Source: an uncultured Pseudomonadota bacterium (lineage in GTDB: Bacteria > Pseudomonadota > Gammaproteobacteria > Burkholderiales > SG8-39). From it: 42,627 bases of DNA. A program made the position numbers and the translations under genes. The stretch covers positions 1-42,627 of the forward strand of contig CAIVVS010000250.1 in NCBI GenBank assembly GCA_903909415.1. Direction: 5' to 3'. The notes beneath the pieces are model-generated. The model was not told the DNA's origin. It searched no databases and saw nothing but the letters and a program-made list of their open reading frames with translations. Positions 7,228-14,342 of the stretch are shown here, in pieces. How positions within the stretch are numbered: the first letter of the stretch is position 1; each line of letters opens with the position of its first letter.

Positions 7228-8298
7228 TCAGGATTTCGCGGGAGCGGCCTGCCACTGCCGGGCGACATCGGCATGCAGCGCCAGCCACGGCCCCATGGAC
7301 TCCGGCGCGCACCGGCCCAGGCCGCATTCGCAGGACAGGCCGAAGGAGCCGGCGAAGGGGCGCGCGGCCCGGATGCGGCGCAGCGCGCCGTCCACGCCGT
7401 CGTCCAGGTGCAGCAGGCCGAGGAACAGCTCGCAGTGCGCGGGCAGGCGAAGCCGGGCGAGCGGCGCGAAGTAGGCCGCGTCATCACGGTCCTGGGGCAC
7501 CGGCAGGTGCAGGAAGTCCAGCGGCCGCGCGATGCGCGACACCACCCCGTTGGCGACGGCCACCAGGTTGGCGGTGTCCGCCGGTTCCTTCCAGTGGCGG
7601 TTGTTCATGCTGCCGTAGCACAGGTGCAGGCCGAGTTCGACGCCGGCGGGCACGGCATCGAGCAGGCGCGCGATGCTGTCCAGCACGCCGGCTTCCATGT
7701 CCTCGCCGGGTGACGAGTAGGGGGAGGGATAGACGCGCTCCCACCAGCTCATCTCGGTGGCCACGTCCCACTGGATGCAGAGCTCGGCGGCGGGGATGGC
7801 CCGGGTGATGCGCGCGAGTTCCGCGAGCAGCGCCGCCTCGTAGATCGCGTGCACCTGGCGCTGCCATGCATAGGCAATGAAGGAATACACCGGCGCCCAA
7901 GGGGTGGGCAGCGCGACCTGGAAGCGCGTGCCCGCCGCGATTTCGCCGCGCGCCTTCATGTCGCGGAACACCGTCCACGAGGCCAGCGCCTCGGTGGCGA
8001 AGCCCAGTTCGCCGAAGCGCACGTCGTCGATGCGGCTGCCCTCGCGCAGCGTGTAGGGTGGGAACAGCTGGTACTCGCGCTCGCGCGCCGCCGACTCGAC
8101 CAGCGCCGGCACCGCGGCGAAGGCCGCGCGCTGCCAGGCGATCCAGTTGGTGCGCTTGCCGGTCTCGCCATCGGGCAGGCGCCGCGCCGCCGCGCCCAGC
8201 GCGCGCGAGGCGGCGCCGAACACCGCGCCGGCATCGGCCAGCGGCACGCTGCCGACCAGCAGCAGGCCGGGCTTGGCGGTGGCGGCTTGTGCGCTCAT
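7228..8298 (-). CDS. MetE-like (cobalamin-independent methionine synthase C-terminal fold) protein
   Basis: This 356-residue protein resembles the catalytic half of MetE and the UROD/MetE-like barrel family. It has an N-terminal GSVPL and LPDGETG segment, a HLCYG motif that corresponds to the zinc-ligand HMCYS of MetE, and a C-terminal CECGLGR that corresponds to its second zinc cysteine (CGL). It lacks the MetE N-terminal domain. MetE-type enzymes bind zinc, activate a thiolate and move a methyl group. Members of this short group in catabolic operons are uncharacterised as far as I know. Lying between the permease and binding-protein genes of an importer, it probably acts on the imported compound, perhaps in a methyl or C-S/C-O transfer step. 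That function is a guess. Confidence 0.65.
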   Translation of the reverse strand: MSAQAATAKPGLLLVGSVPLADAGAVFGAASRALGAAARRLPDGETGKRTNWIAWQRAAFAAVPALVESAAREREYQLFPPYTLREGSRIDDVRFGELGFATEALASWTVFRDMKARGEIAAGTRFQVALPTPWAPVYSFIAYAWQRQVHAIYEAALLAELARITRAIPAAELCIQWDVATEMSWWERVYPSPYSSPGEDMEAGVLDSIARLLDAVPAGVELGLHLCYGSMNNRHWKEPADTANLVAVANGVVSRIARPLDFLHLPVPQDRDDAAYFAPLARLRLPAHCELFLGLLHLDDGVDGALRRIRAARPFAGSFGLSCECGLGRCAPESMGPWLALHADVARQWQAAPAKS

Positions 8299-8329
8299 GG
8301 GTGGATGGCCCCGGATCAGTCCGAACCGC

Positions 8330-9331
8330 TCAGCGACCCACGAACTGGTTGGTGTAGAGCTCGGCCACCGGCACCTCCCTGGGCACGATGCCCTGCGACA
8401 CGTAGAACTTCTGCATCGCGGCCAGCTTCTCCGGATCGGTTGCGCCCAGCGCGCCGCCGCCCTGGTAGGTGTACTCGTTGTACTGGCGGAACACGTCCTC
8501 GAGGAAGGCTTCCTTGCCCTTGAAGGACGGCGAGCCGGCGATGAAGTCGGGCACCGCGCCCTTGGGGTCCTTCATCATGTCGGTCAGGCCCGCCAGCGTG
8601 GCGCGCACCAGTTTCTGGATCAGCTCCGGACGCTTGGCGATCATCTCATCGGACGCGATGATGGCCTGCGTGGTGGTCTTGATGTACTGGTCCGAGGCCA
8701 GGGTGCGCACCTTGGCGCCGGCGCCGCGCGCGCTGATGGCGAAGTCCACCGGGCCGGCGAAGGCCTGCGCCTTGCCCGCGGCCGGCTGCTGCCACACGCC
8801 CACCGGGCCCGCTGCCTGCACGTCCACGTCGTTCTTGGTCAGGCCGGCCGAGGCCAGCACGCCCAGCAGCACGTAGTAGGAGGTGTCCTGGTAGGACATC
8901 ACCGTGATGGTCTTGCCCTTGAGGTCGGCGATCTTGTTGATGCCCTGGTTCTCGAGCACGTGCAGGTGGTGCAGCGCGCGCGAGCCGATCAGCGCCACGG
9001 CCTTGACCGGCACGCCCTGGGCGCGCGCGATGATGGGCGTGTCGCCGATGCCCCCGCCGATGGGCGCGTTGCCGGCGCCGACCTGCTTGGCGACGTCCAC
9101 GCCGCCCTTGCCGACCAGGAAGTTCACCTTCAGGCCCTCGCGGGCGTAGTAGCCGCGCTGCTGCGCGAGTACCCAGGGGCCGAAGGCCGGCAGCGTGGGC
9201 GGCGCCGGCAGCAGGTAGTTCACTTCCTCCAGCTTCTGCGCGGCGGCCGGGGCCTGCGCGTGGCTCAGCGGGGCGAGCAGGGCAGTGGCACCGGCGATTG
9301 CGACGGCGAGCGGCTTCAGGTTGCGGATCAT
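8330..9331 (-). CDS. ABC transporter solute-binding protein, SsuA/TauA/NMT1 type
   Basis: This 333-residue protein begins with a cleavable signal peptide (basic start, hydrophobic core AVAIAGATALLAPLSHA, likely cleavage after Ala-Gln-Ala). It continues as an NMT1/SsuA-like periplasmic binding protein with the typical segment GGVDVAKQVGAGNAPIGGG and a DTPIIARAQG ligand-loop region. It would capture the pathway substrate in the periplasm and deliver it to the permease at 6399-7196. An AGGAG ribosome binding site precedes the ATG. It lies 64 bases downstream of the ATPase gene in the same operon. The ligand class in this family ranges from sulfonates and nitrate to pyrimidine precursors and aromatic acids and cannot be chosen from sequence. 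Confidence 0.9.
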   Translation of the reverse strand: MIRNLKPLAVAIAGATALLAPLSHAQAPAAAQKLEEVNYLLPAPPTLPAFGPWVLAQQRGYYAREGLKVNFLVGKGGVDVAKQVGAGNAPIGGGIGDTPIIARAQGVPVKAVALIGSRALHHLHVLENQGINKIADLKGKTITVMSYQDTSYYVLLGVLASAGLTKNDVDVQAAGPVGVWQQPAAGKAQAFAGPVDFAISARGAGAKVRTLASDQYIKTTTQAIIASDEMIAKRPELIQKLVRATLAGLTDMMKDPKGAVPDFIAGSPSFKGKEAFLEDVFRQYNEYTYQGGGALGATDPEKLAAMQKFYVSQGIVPREVPVAELYTNQFVGR

Positions 9332-9395
9332 CGTGGGCTCCTGGGCGTGTCGTTGTGGTTGGCGGGTCGTGGTGGGTGGTCGGGCGGGATCGGGT

Positions 9396-10226
9396 TCAGA
9401 TCTGTTCGGCGTCGGCGAGGTCGCCCAGGTGCAGCAGTTCCATCAGGCGCGCGGCGTAGTCCTGCACCTGCGGGTGGCGGCGGCGCACCAGCGGGTTGTC
9501 GCGGTCGGGGATGTCCACGCGGATCTCCTCGATGATGGTGCCGGGGCGCTTGCTCATCACCAGGATGCGGTCCGACAGCGCGATCGACTCGACCAGGTCG
9601 TGGGTGATGAACAGCGCCGTCTTGCCGGTGTCGGCGAGCGTCTTGGCGAGGTCCTGCTGCAGGATCATCTTGGTCTGCGCGTCCAGCGCGGAGAACGGCT
9701 CGTCCATCAGCAGCACGGTCGGCTCCACGGCGAGCGTGCGGGCGAGCGCGGCGCGCTGGCGCATGCCGCCGGAGAGCTGGTGCGGGTAGTGGTTCTCGAA
9801 GCCCGACAGGTGGCACTTGGCCAGCAGCGCGCGCGCCTTGGCCGCGCGCGTGGACGGGTCGGTGCGGCGGATCTCCAGGCCGAACTCGACGTTCTCGCGG
9901 ATGGTGCGCCAGGGCAGCAGCAGGTCCTTCTGCAGCATGAAGGCGACGTGCGCGTTCGGGCCGGTGACCGGCTCGCCGTCGACCAGCACCTCGCCCTCGG
10001 TGGGCAGGTACAGGCCCGAGCCCATGTTGAGCAGGGTGGACTTGCCGCAGCCAGAGGGGCCGATCAGCGAGACCACCTCGCCGTCGGCGACCGACAGTGT
10101 GACGTTCTGCACCGCGGTGACGCCTTCGCCACCCTTGACCTGCGGGGCGAAGCGCCGCAGCACGTTGCGGAACTCCAGGCGGGGATGGCCCGCGGCGCTG
10201 GCGGCGCGTTCACCCGGGTTCGCCAT
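9396..10226 (-). CDS. ABC transporter ATP-binding protein, SsuB/TauB type
   Basis: This 276-residue ATPase has Walker A GPSGCGKST (about residues 56-64), a Q-loop in FMLQKDLLLPW, the signature LSGGMRQR, Walker B VLLMDEPFSALD, and the switch histidine in LFITHDL. It energises import together with the permease and binding protein of this operon. I prefer ATG 10226, one base after the stop of the upstream small gene. An in-frame ATG at 10241 inside that gene would add five residues and cannot be excluded. The tight spacing indicates translational coupling to the small HTH-like protein. Confidence 0.93.
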   Translation of the reverse strand: MANPGERAASAAGHPRLEFRNVLRRFAPQVKGGEGVTAVQNVTLSVADGEVVSLIGPSGCGKSTLLNMGSGLYLPTEGEVLVDGEPVTGPNAHVAFMLQKDLLLPWRTIRENVEFGLEIRRTDPSTRAAKARALLAKCHLSGFENHYPHQLSGGMRQRAALARTLAVEPTVLLMDEPFSALDAQTKMILQQDLAKTLADTGKTALFITHDLVESIALSDRILVMSKRPGTIIEEIRVDIPDRDNPLVRRRHPQVQDYAARLMELLHLGDLADAEQI

Positions 10227-10227
10227 G

Positions 10228-10536
10228 CTACTTGCCGCCAAGTCGCTTCATCTCTTCCTGGAACGAGGCTTCGGTCCAGGTCGTGCCCTCGGAGGAACGG
10301 AAGCCGACTGCGTTCAGTCCGGCGACCACCTCGGCCAGCGACTCGGCGCCCTTGCCGAACACCTGCTCCAGCGCGTCGCCGAGCTGGTTCTCGTACTCGG
10401 TGGGCGGCGTGGAACGCGTCTGCCAGACGATGTTGGGCACCTTGCCGGGGATGTCGATCGCGCCCTTGCCGGCAACGCGGTTCGGGTGCGGCTGCACCCA
10501 GGGCTTGAGGTAGGGGTTGTAGTCGCTGCTGTTCAT
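10228..10536 (-). CDS. Small recombinase-like helix-turn-helix protein next to the Rieske ferredoxin
   Basis: This is a 102-residue protein. The N-terminal 45 residues are Pro/Asn-rich (YNPYLKPWVQPHPNRVAGKG). The remainder, YENQLGDALEQVFGKG to the end, resembles the helical domain found after the catalytic domain of large serine recombinases (the pattern LNxxGfRsxxGxxWT). No recombinase catalytic residues are present. A paralogue of 87 residues (11482-11745) shares the YEN-L-DALE-FG...LNA-GiR...G--WT pattern and precedes the second Rieske oxygenase. The pairing suggests a role tied to Rieske oxygenases, for example as an assembly, electron-transfer or regulatory accessory. No function is known to me. 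GGAG precedes ATG 10536. Confidence 0.75.
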   Translation of the reverse strand: MNSSDYNPYLKPWVQPHPNRVAGKGAIDIPGKVPNIVWQTRSTPPTEYENQLGDALEQVFGKGAESLAEVVAGLNAVGFRSSEGTTWTEASFQEEMKRLGGK

Positions 10537-10588
10537 GGACGGTCTCCGGGGGAGGGTGTCGGGATTTCCAGCCGTACTGCCTTCGGGA

Positions 10589-10903
10589 TCAGGGCACGCG
10601 CACCAGCACGCGGCCGTTCTCGACCTTGCAGTCGAACTTCTTGAGGTTGCGCACGCCCGGCTCGGCGGTGAGCCGGCCGCTGACGATTTCCCAGCGCGCG
10701 CCGTGCAGCGGGCACTCGACCTGCTTGTCCATCACGAAGCCCTGCGACAGCAGCGCATAGGCGTGCGGGCAGATGTCTTCCATCGCGTGGTATTCGCCAT
10801 CCACCACGTACACGCCGATTTCCTTGCCGGCGAGCTTGGTGGTGAGGGGCATGTCGTCCTGCACGTCGGCGGCGGCGCCTACGTCTTCCCAGTTGTCTGC
10901 CAT
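10589..10903 (-). CDS. Rieske-type [2Fe-2S] ferredoxin
   Basis: This 104-residue protein consists of one Rieske domain with cluster ligands Cys45-His47 (CPHAY) and Cys64-His67 (CPLHG). It is the size of stand-alone Rieske ferredoxins that pass electrons from a reductase to a terminal oxygenase. It is the first gene of the minus-strand operon and could serve both oxygenases of the locus. ATG 10903 was chosen because the domain starts there with GGAA upstream; the longer frame to 11044 runs into the divergent control region. No matching reductase gene is in the window, so a reductase encoded elsewhere would be needed. Confidence 0.9.
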   Translation of the reverse strand: MADNWEDVGAAADVQDDMPLTTKLAGKEIGVYVVDGEYHAMEDICPHAYALLSQGFVMDKQVECPLHGARWEIVSGRLTAEPGVRNLKKFDCKVENGRVLVRVP

Positions 10904-10964
10904 GAGTTCCGTGGTTTTCTCAGGTTGAGGGGGCGATCCGGGTGCGTCCTTCGGAAACTGCGAT

Positions 10965-10980
10965 GTTTCATATACGGAAC
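10965..10980. promoter_or_regulatory. Operator-like palindrome 1 (GTTTC-N6-GGAAC)
   Basis: The sequence GTTTCATATACGGAAC is an imperfect palindrome with one mismatch from GTTCC-N6-GGAAC and an AT-rich centre. IclR-family regulators commonly bind short palindromes of this type, and an IclR gene lies in the adjoining operon. Binding is inferred. Confidence 0.5.
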
Positions 10981-10983
10981 GCT

Positions 10984-10999
10984 GATCCAGATATGGAAC
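10984..10999. promoter_or_regulatory. Operator-like palindrome 2 (GATCC-N6-GGAAC)
   Basis: GATCCAGATATGGAAC repeats the layout of site 1 with the same six-base spacer, 19 bases away centre to centre. That is close to two helical turns and suits cooperative binding by a tetrameric IclR-type protein. Confidence 0.5.
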
Positions 11000-11098
11000 G
11001 CATGGTAGCATCGCCGGCAGGGCTGTCAAGGGGCAGCGCCGCATGTTTTCGGCGGCGGATGCAGAATCCTGATTGCACAGACTTTTTCCGGAGCCGCC

Positions 11099-11482
11099 AT
11101 GTCCGAGCCTTCGTCCGCACCGTCATCCACTCCCCAGCCGACCATCCTGCTGACGGTCATCCTCAAGCACGACCAGAGCCAGAACATCGACCAGATCCAG
11201 GGCAAGCTGGCCGAGCGTGAGTGGTGGGACCGCTTCCCGCCCGCGGGCGTGGAGGTCGTGTCGTGGACCGTGGCGATGGGACTGGGGCAGATCGTCACGC
11301 TGCGCCTGCCGCCCGAGAAGCTCAACCTGGTGAACATCGAGATCGAGCGGTCCGCCTGGGGCGTGTTCACCACCGAGATCTATCCCACCTACGACTTCAC
11401 CGGCGTGCGCGAAAAGATCCGCGCCCGCTACCACGCCGGGGAGTGGGGCCATCATTCCAAAGTGAAACCGGGAGCCGCCTGA
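11099..11482 (+). CDS. Unrecognised 127-residue protein heading the second Rieske operon
   Basis: I do not recognise a family with confidence. The first 14 residues are Ser/Pro-rich. The remainder alternates beta-like and helical stretches (TILLTVILKHD, then VEVVSWTVAMGLGQIVTLRL, then WGVFTTEIYPTYDF), like a small ferredoxin-like-fold (dimeric alpha-beta barrel) protein. Such folds include muconolactone isomerases and EthD-like monooxygenase partners, but no catalytic motif is evident. It is the first gene of the plus operon and its stop overlaps the start of the small HTH-like protein (TGATG), so it is made with the second Rieske oxygenase. No signal peptide or membrane segment is seen. Confidence 0.7.
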   Translation: MSEPSSAPSSTPQPTILLTVILKHDQSQNIDQIQGKLAEREWWDRFPPAGVEVVSWTVAMGLGQIVTLRLPPEKLNLVNIEIERSAWGVFTTEIYPTYDFTGVREKIRARYHAGEWGHHSKVKPGAA

Positions 11483-11745
11483 TGGGCCATGTCACGCACG
11501 GCCGCGCGCCGTTCCACGAGGGGCCCTACCCGGCCCCGCAACTGCAGCCACGCCAGGCGCAGCGCGCCGCGCCCACCGATTACGAGAACCTGCTGGCCGA
11601 CGCGCTGGAATCCGCCTTCGGCGCGGGCGTGTGGGAGCTGCCCGCCATCGTCGAGCGCCTGAATGCAGAAGGCATACGCGCGGCCGACGGCGCGGCCTGG
11701 ACCACCGACAGCCTGGAGCGCGAACTCGCGCGCCTGGCGGCCTGA
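11482..11745 (+). CDS. Small recombinase-like helix-turn-helix protein next to Rieske oxygenase 2
   Basis: This 87-residue protein is a paralogue of the 102-residue protein at 10228-10536. Residues 33-87 (TDYENLLADALESAFGAG to the end) align with it, including LNAEGIRAADGAAWTTDSLE. That region resembles the C-terminal helical domain of serine recombinases without any catalytic part. The N-terminus differs from the paralogue (MGHVTHGRAPFHEGPYP). The start overlaps the stop of the preceding gene, and the stop is 11 bases before the Rieske oxygenase, whose ribosome binding site follows at once. Its consistent position next to Rieske genes suggests an accessory function, which is unproven. Confidence 0.75.
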   Translation: MGHVTHGRAPFHEGPYPAPQLQPRQAQRAAPTDYENLLADALESAFGAGVWELPAIVERLNAEGIRAADGAAWTTDSLERELARLAA

Positions 11746-11756
11746 AGGAGAACGCC

Positions 11757-12860
11757 ATGGCCGCCAATCCCCAGGCGCTGCACGCGCAGGCCCAGCCCTC
11801 CGAAGAAGACGTCGACACCCTGCTGCGCGTTGGCCTTCGCAACCGCTGGTACCCCATCATCCCGTCCTCGCACGTCACCGGGCAGCTGCTGCCGCTGTAC
11901 CGCATGGGCGAGAAGCTGGTCGCCTGGCGCGACGACAAGGGCGTGGTGCACGTGCAGGAAGACCATTGCCCGCACCGCGGTGCGCCGCTGTCGCTGGGGC
12001 GCCACCTGGGCAACCGCATCGCCTGCAAGTACCACGGCGTGGAAGTGGACGCCGACGGGCGCGTGGTGTCCGTGCCCGGTTCGCCCGGCTGCACGCTGGA
12101 GGGCCAGCTCGCGGTGAAGACCTACCCGGCGCAGGAACTCGCCGGCGCGGTGTTCGCGTGGTTCGGCGACGCGCTGCACCCGGAGCCCGCGCCCTTCGTG
12201 CCGCCGCCGCAGCTGGCGGGCGAGGACTACGACCGGTTCCTGTGCTACACCGAATGGCACGTGCCCTACAGCTACATGGTCGACAACAACCTCGACCCGA
12301 TGCACGGCACCTTCCTGCACAAGCAGTCGCACTCCATGGCGGTGGGCGACATCAAGGCCAAGTTCCAGGTCAGGAAGACGCCCACCGGTTTCCTGTTCGA
12401 GAAGGTCACGCAGCGCGACGTGAACTTCGACTGGAGCGAGTGGTGCGACACCGGCGCGATGTACGCGCGGCTCGAGATTCCCTACCCGAAGACCGGCGGT
12501 CCGGGCGGCAACTTCGGCATCATCTTCATGATCGTGCCCATCCACGACCGCCTCTGCGCGAGCTTCTTCTTCCGCAACCGCAGGGTCAGCGGCTGGCAGC
12601 GCGATGCCTGGAAGTTCCTCTACCGCAACCGGCTGGAAGCGCGCCACTGGCACGTGCTGGAGCAGGACCGCGCGGTGATGGAGGCGATCGAGCCGGACGC
12701 CAACCAGCGCGAGTACCTGTACGACCACGACGTCGGCGTCGCGCGCGTGCGCCGCTGGATGCGCGACGAAGCCGTCGCGCAACTGAAGGCGCTGGCCGCG
12801 GCCGGCAAGCCCAAGCCCTGGGAACGCCAGGCCTCGCGCACCGCGGGCCTGGATAACTGA
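11757..12860 (+). CDS. Rieske non-heme iron oxygenase, alpha subunit (second copy)
   Basis: This 367-residue protein is a paralogue of the oxygenase at 5238-6293. Rieske ligands are Cys71-His73 (CPHRG) and Cys90-His93 (CKYHG). The mononuclear-iron site is in NNLDPMHGTFLH (His183, His188). Long conserved blocks such as TQRDVNFDWSEW, RNRLEARHWHVLEQDR and a C-terminal helical tail are shared with the first copy. As a phthalate-family enzyme it probably hydroxylates or demethylates an aromatic. Two oxygenases may act in sequence or on different substrates. A GAAGGAG site precedes ATG 11757, and an upstream in-frame extension overlapping the small HTH-like gene is rejected. The RidA gene follows after ten bases. 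Confidence 0.92.
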   Translation: MAANPQALHAQAQPSEEDVDTLLRVGLRNRWYPIIPSSHVTGQLLPLYRMGEKLVAWRDDKGVVHVQEDHCPHRGAPLSLGRHLGNRIACKYHGVEVDADGRVVSVPGSPGCTLEGQLAVKTYPAQELAGAVFAWFGDALHPEPAPFVPPPQLAGEDYDRFLCYTEWHVPYSYMVDNNLDPMHGTFLHKQSHSMAVGDIKAKFQVRKTPTGFLFEKVTQRDVNFDWSEWCDTGAMYARLEIPYPKTGGPGGNFGIIFMIVPIHDRLCASFFFRNRRVSGWQRDAWKFLYRNRLEARHWHVLEQDRAVMEAIEPDANQREYLYDHDVGVARVRRWMRDEAVAQLKALAAAGKPKPWERQASRTAGLDN

Positions 12861-12870
12861 AAGGACCAAG

Positions 12871-13272
12871 ATGGCCATCACCAAGATCACCACGCCCAAG
12901 GTCGCCGAGCCCGCCGGCGGCATCTATTCCAACTGCCTGGTCGTCGGCGACCAGATCTTCCTGTCGGGCATCCATTCCGGCGGGCCGGACGGCAAGCCGG
13001 TGGGCGGGGACGATCCCTACCTGCAGACGGTGGAAATCTACAAGCGCATCGAGGCGCTGCTCGCGGCCGCCGGCGCGAGCAAGCACGACATCGTCAAGCA
13101 GACCACCTACATCACCGACATCGCCTGGCGCCCCGGCGTGGGCAAGGCGAGGAACGAGTTCTTCCCCGAGCCGCGCCCGTGCTCCACGCTGGTGGTGGTG
13201 GTCGGGCTGGCGGGGGACGGCATCAAGGTGGAGATCGACGTGACCGCGATCCGCGGCGCTTCGGGGAAATGA
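12871..13272 (+). CDS. RidA/YjgF/YER057c/UK114-family protein
   Basis: This 133-residue protein has the RidA fold signatures: SGIHSGG near the N-terminal third, the active-site arginine region EPRPCSTLVVVVGL, and KVEIDVTA near the C-terminus with the conserved glutamate. RidA proteins hydrolyse reactive enamine/imine intermediates and release ammonia. Relatives in catabolic operons act as specific deaminases or hydrolases. Its presence with an aspartate-dehydrogenase-like enzyme in the divergent operon suggests a nitrogen-containing intermediate. GAAAGGA precedes the start. The stop overlaps the next gene (ATGA). Confidence 0.88.
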   Translation: MAITKITTPKVAEPAGGIYSNCLVVGDQIFLSGIHSGGPDGKPVGGDDPYLQTVEIYKRIEALLAAAGASKHDIVKQTTYITDIAWRPGVGKARNEFFPEPRPCSTLVVVVGLAGDGIKVEIDVTAIRGASGK

Positions 13273-14267
13273 GCATGGACCGCGCCCGTCGCGCCATCCT
13301 CGCCGCCGCCGCCGCCGCCGTCGCGGGCCTGGGTGCCGCGCTGCTGCCGCTGCACGCGTCGGCCCAGGCCTTCCCCTCGCGTCCGGTGAAGCTGGTTGCG
13401 CCGTTCCCGCCCGGCGGGCCGATCGACGTGCTGTCGCGCCTGGTGGGCGAGCATTTCACGCGCCGCACCGGCCAGGCCGTGGTGGTGGAGAACCGCCCCG
13501 GCGGCGCCGGCAACATCGGCATCGATCAGGTCGCCAAGGCCGCGCCCGATGGCTACACCTGGCTGTTCGTGCCCCAGGGCAACATCACCATCAACGCCAC
13601 GCTGATCCCGAACATGCCGTTCAACTGGGACCGCGACTTCACGCCGGTGACCCTGGTGGCCTACGCGCCCAACATGCTGGCGGTGTCGCCCGCGCTGCCG
13701 GTGAAGAACCTGGCCGAGTTGCTCGCCTATGCGCGCGCCAACCCCGGCAAGGTGAGCTACGGCTCGCCCGGCGTGGGCTCCAGCCTGCACCTGGCGGGCG
13801 AGCTGCTGCGCCGCGAGGCCAAGATCGACATCGTGCACGTGCCCTACAAGGGCACGACGCAGGCCATGGCGGACCTGATCGGCGGGCAGATCGGCATGAT
13901 GTTCGGCGCCGTGCCCACGCTGATGCCGCAGGTGCGTGCGGGCAAGCTGCGCGCGATCGCGGTCACGGTCGCCAAGCGCTCGCCCGCCGCGCCCGACCTG
14001 CCGACGCTGATCGAGGGCGGGGTGAAGGACTTCGACGTGCCGTCCTGGTACGGCGCGCTGGTGCCGGCAAAGACGCCGGTCGACGTGGTCGCGAAAATCC
14101 ACTCGGAGATCGCCGCCATCGTCACCACGCCCGAGGTGCAGAAGGCGCTGGAAGCGCAGGGCCTCTACCCGGTGGCCAACCCGCCGGCCGAGTTCGCCGC
14201 GCAGATCAAGCGCGAGACCGCGACCTGGGCGCGGATCATCAAGGACACCGGGATCAAGCCGGAGTAG
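13269..14267 (+). CDS. Bug/TctC-family tripartite tricarboxylate-type solute-binding protein
   Basis: This 332-residue protein has an N-terminal signal sequence (MSMDRARRAILAAAAAAVAG, hydrophobic through about residue 35, cleavage near ASAQA). The Bug-family markers follow: FPSRPVKLVAPFPPGGPID, VVVENRPGGAGNIG and the VPYKGTTQAMADL segment. These periplasmic proteins bind carboxylated compounds; many are orphan receptors without TctA/TctB partners, as here. It ends the plus operon and is coupled to RidA by an ATGA overlap. An alternative start two codons later (ATG 13275) is possible. The likely role is sensing or capture of the pathway substrate or an intermediate. Confidence 0.92.
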   Translation: MSMDRARRAILAAAAAAVAGLGAALLPLHASAQAFPSRPVKLVAPFPPGGPIDVLSRLVGEHFTRRTGQAVVVENRPGGAGNIGIDQVAKAAPDGYTWLFVPQGNITINATLIPNMPFNWDRDFTPVTLVAYAPNMLAVSPALPVKNLAELLAYARANPGKVSYGSPGVGSSLHLAGELLRREAKIDIVHVPYKGTTQAMADLIGGQIGMMFGAVPTLMPQVRAGKLRAIAVTVAKRSPAAPDLPTLIEGGVKDFDVPSWYGALVPAKTPVDVVAKIHSEIAAIVTTPEVQKALEAQGLYPVANPPAEFAAQIKRETATWARIIKDTGIKPE

Positions 14268-14283
14268 GGCTGACGGCTCCCTC

Positions 14284-14342
14284 TACGAGGCCACCGCTTC
14301 CGCGCCGGAGCCCCTTTTACGAGGCCACCGCTTCCGCGCCGG
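14284..14342. repeat. 25-bp direct repeat at the 3' end of the HbpS-like gene
   Basis: Identical 25-base copies at 14284-14308 and 14318-14342 (core ACGAGGCCACCGCTTCCG) are offset by 34 bases. The second copy is the 3' end of the gene at 14317-14730; the first lies downstream of its stop. On the coding strand both copies run into a stop codon, TAA for the gene and TAG for the extra copy. Confidence 0.85.

Larger units (their letters stand above)
10904..11098. promoter_or_regulatory. Divergent promoter region between the two Rieske operons
   Basis: These 195 bases separate the starts of the minus operon (ferredoxin) and plus operon (127-residue protein). The region is less GC-rich than its surroundings around 10955-11005 and contains the two operator-like palindromes. 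Possible -10 elements (TATACG on plus, TATATG on minus) overlap those palindromes, so a bound regulator could block or stimulate both directions. Confidence 0.6.

Noticed and set aside
10228..10536. Serine recombinase fragment
   Set aside because: There is resemblance only to the helical C-terminal domain; the gene is intact, has a ribosome binding site, sits within an operon and has an intact paralogue, so it is not a pseudogene.
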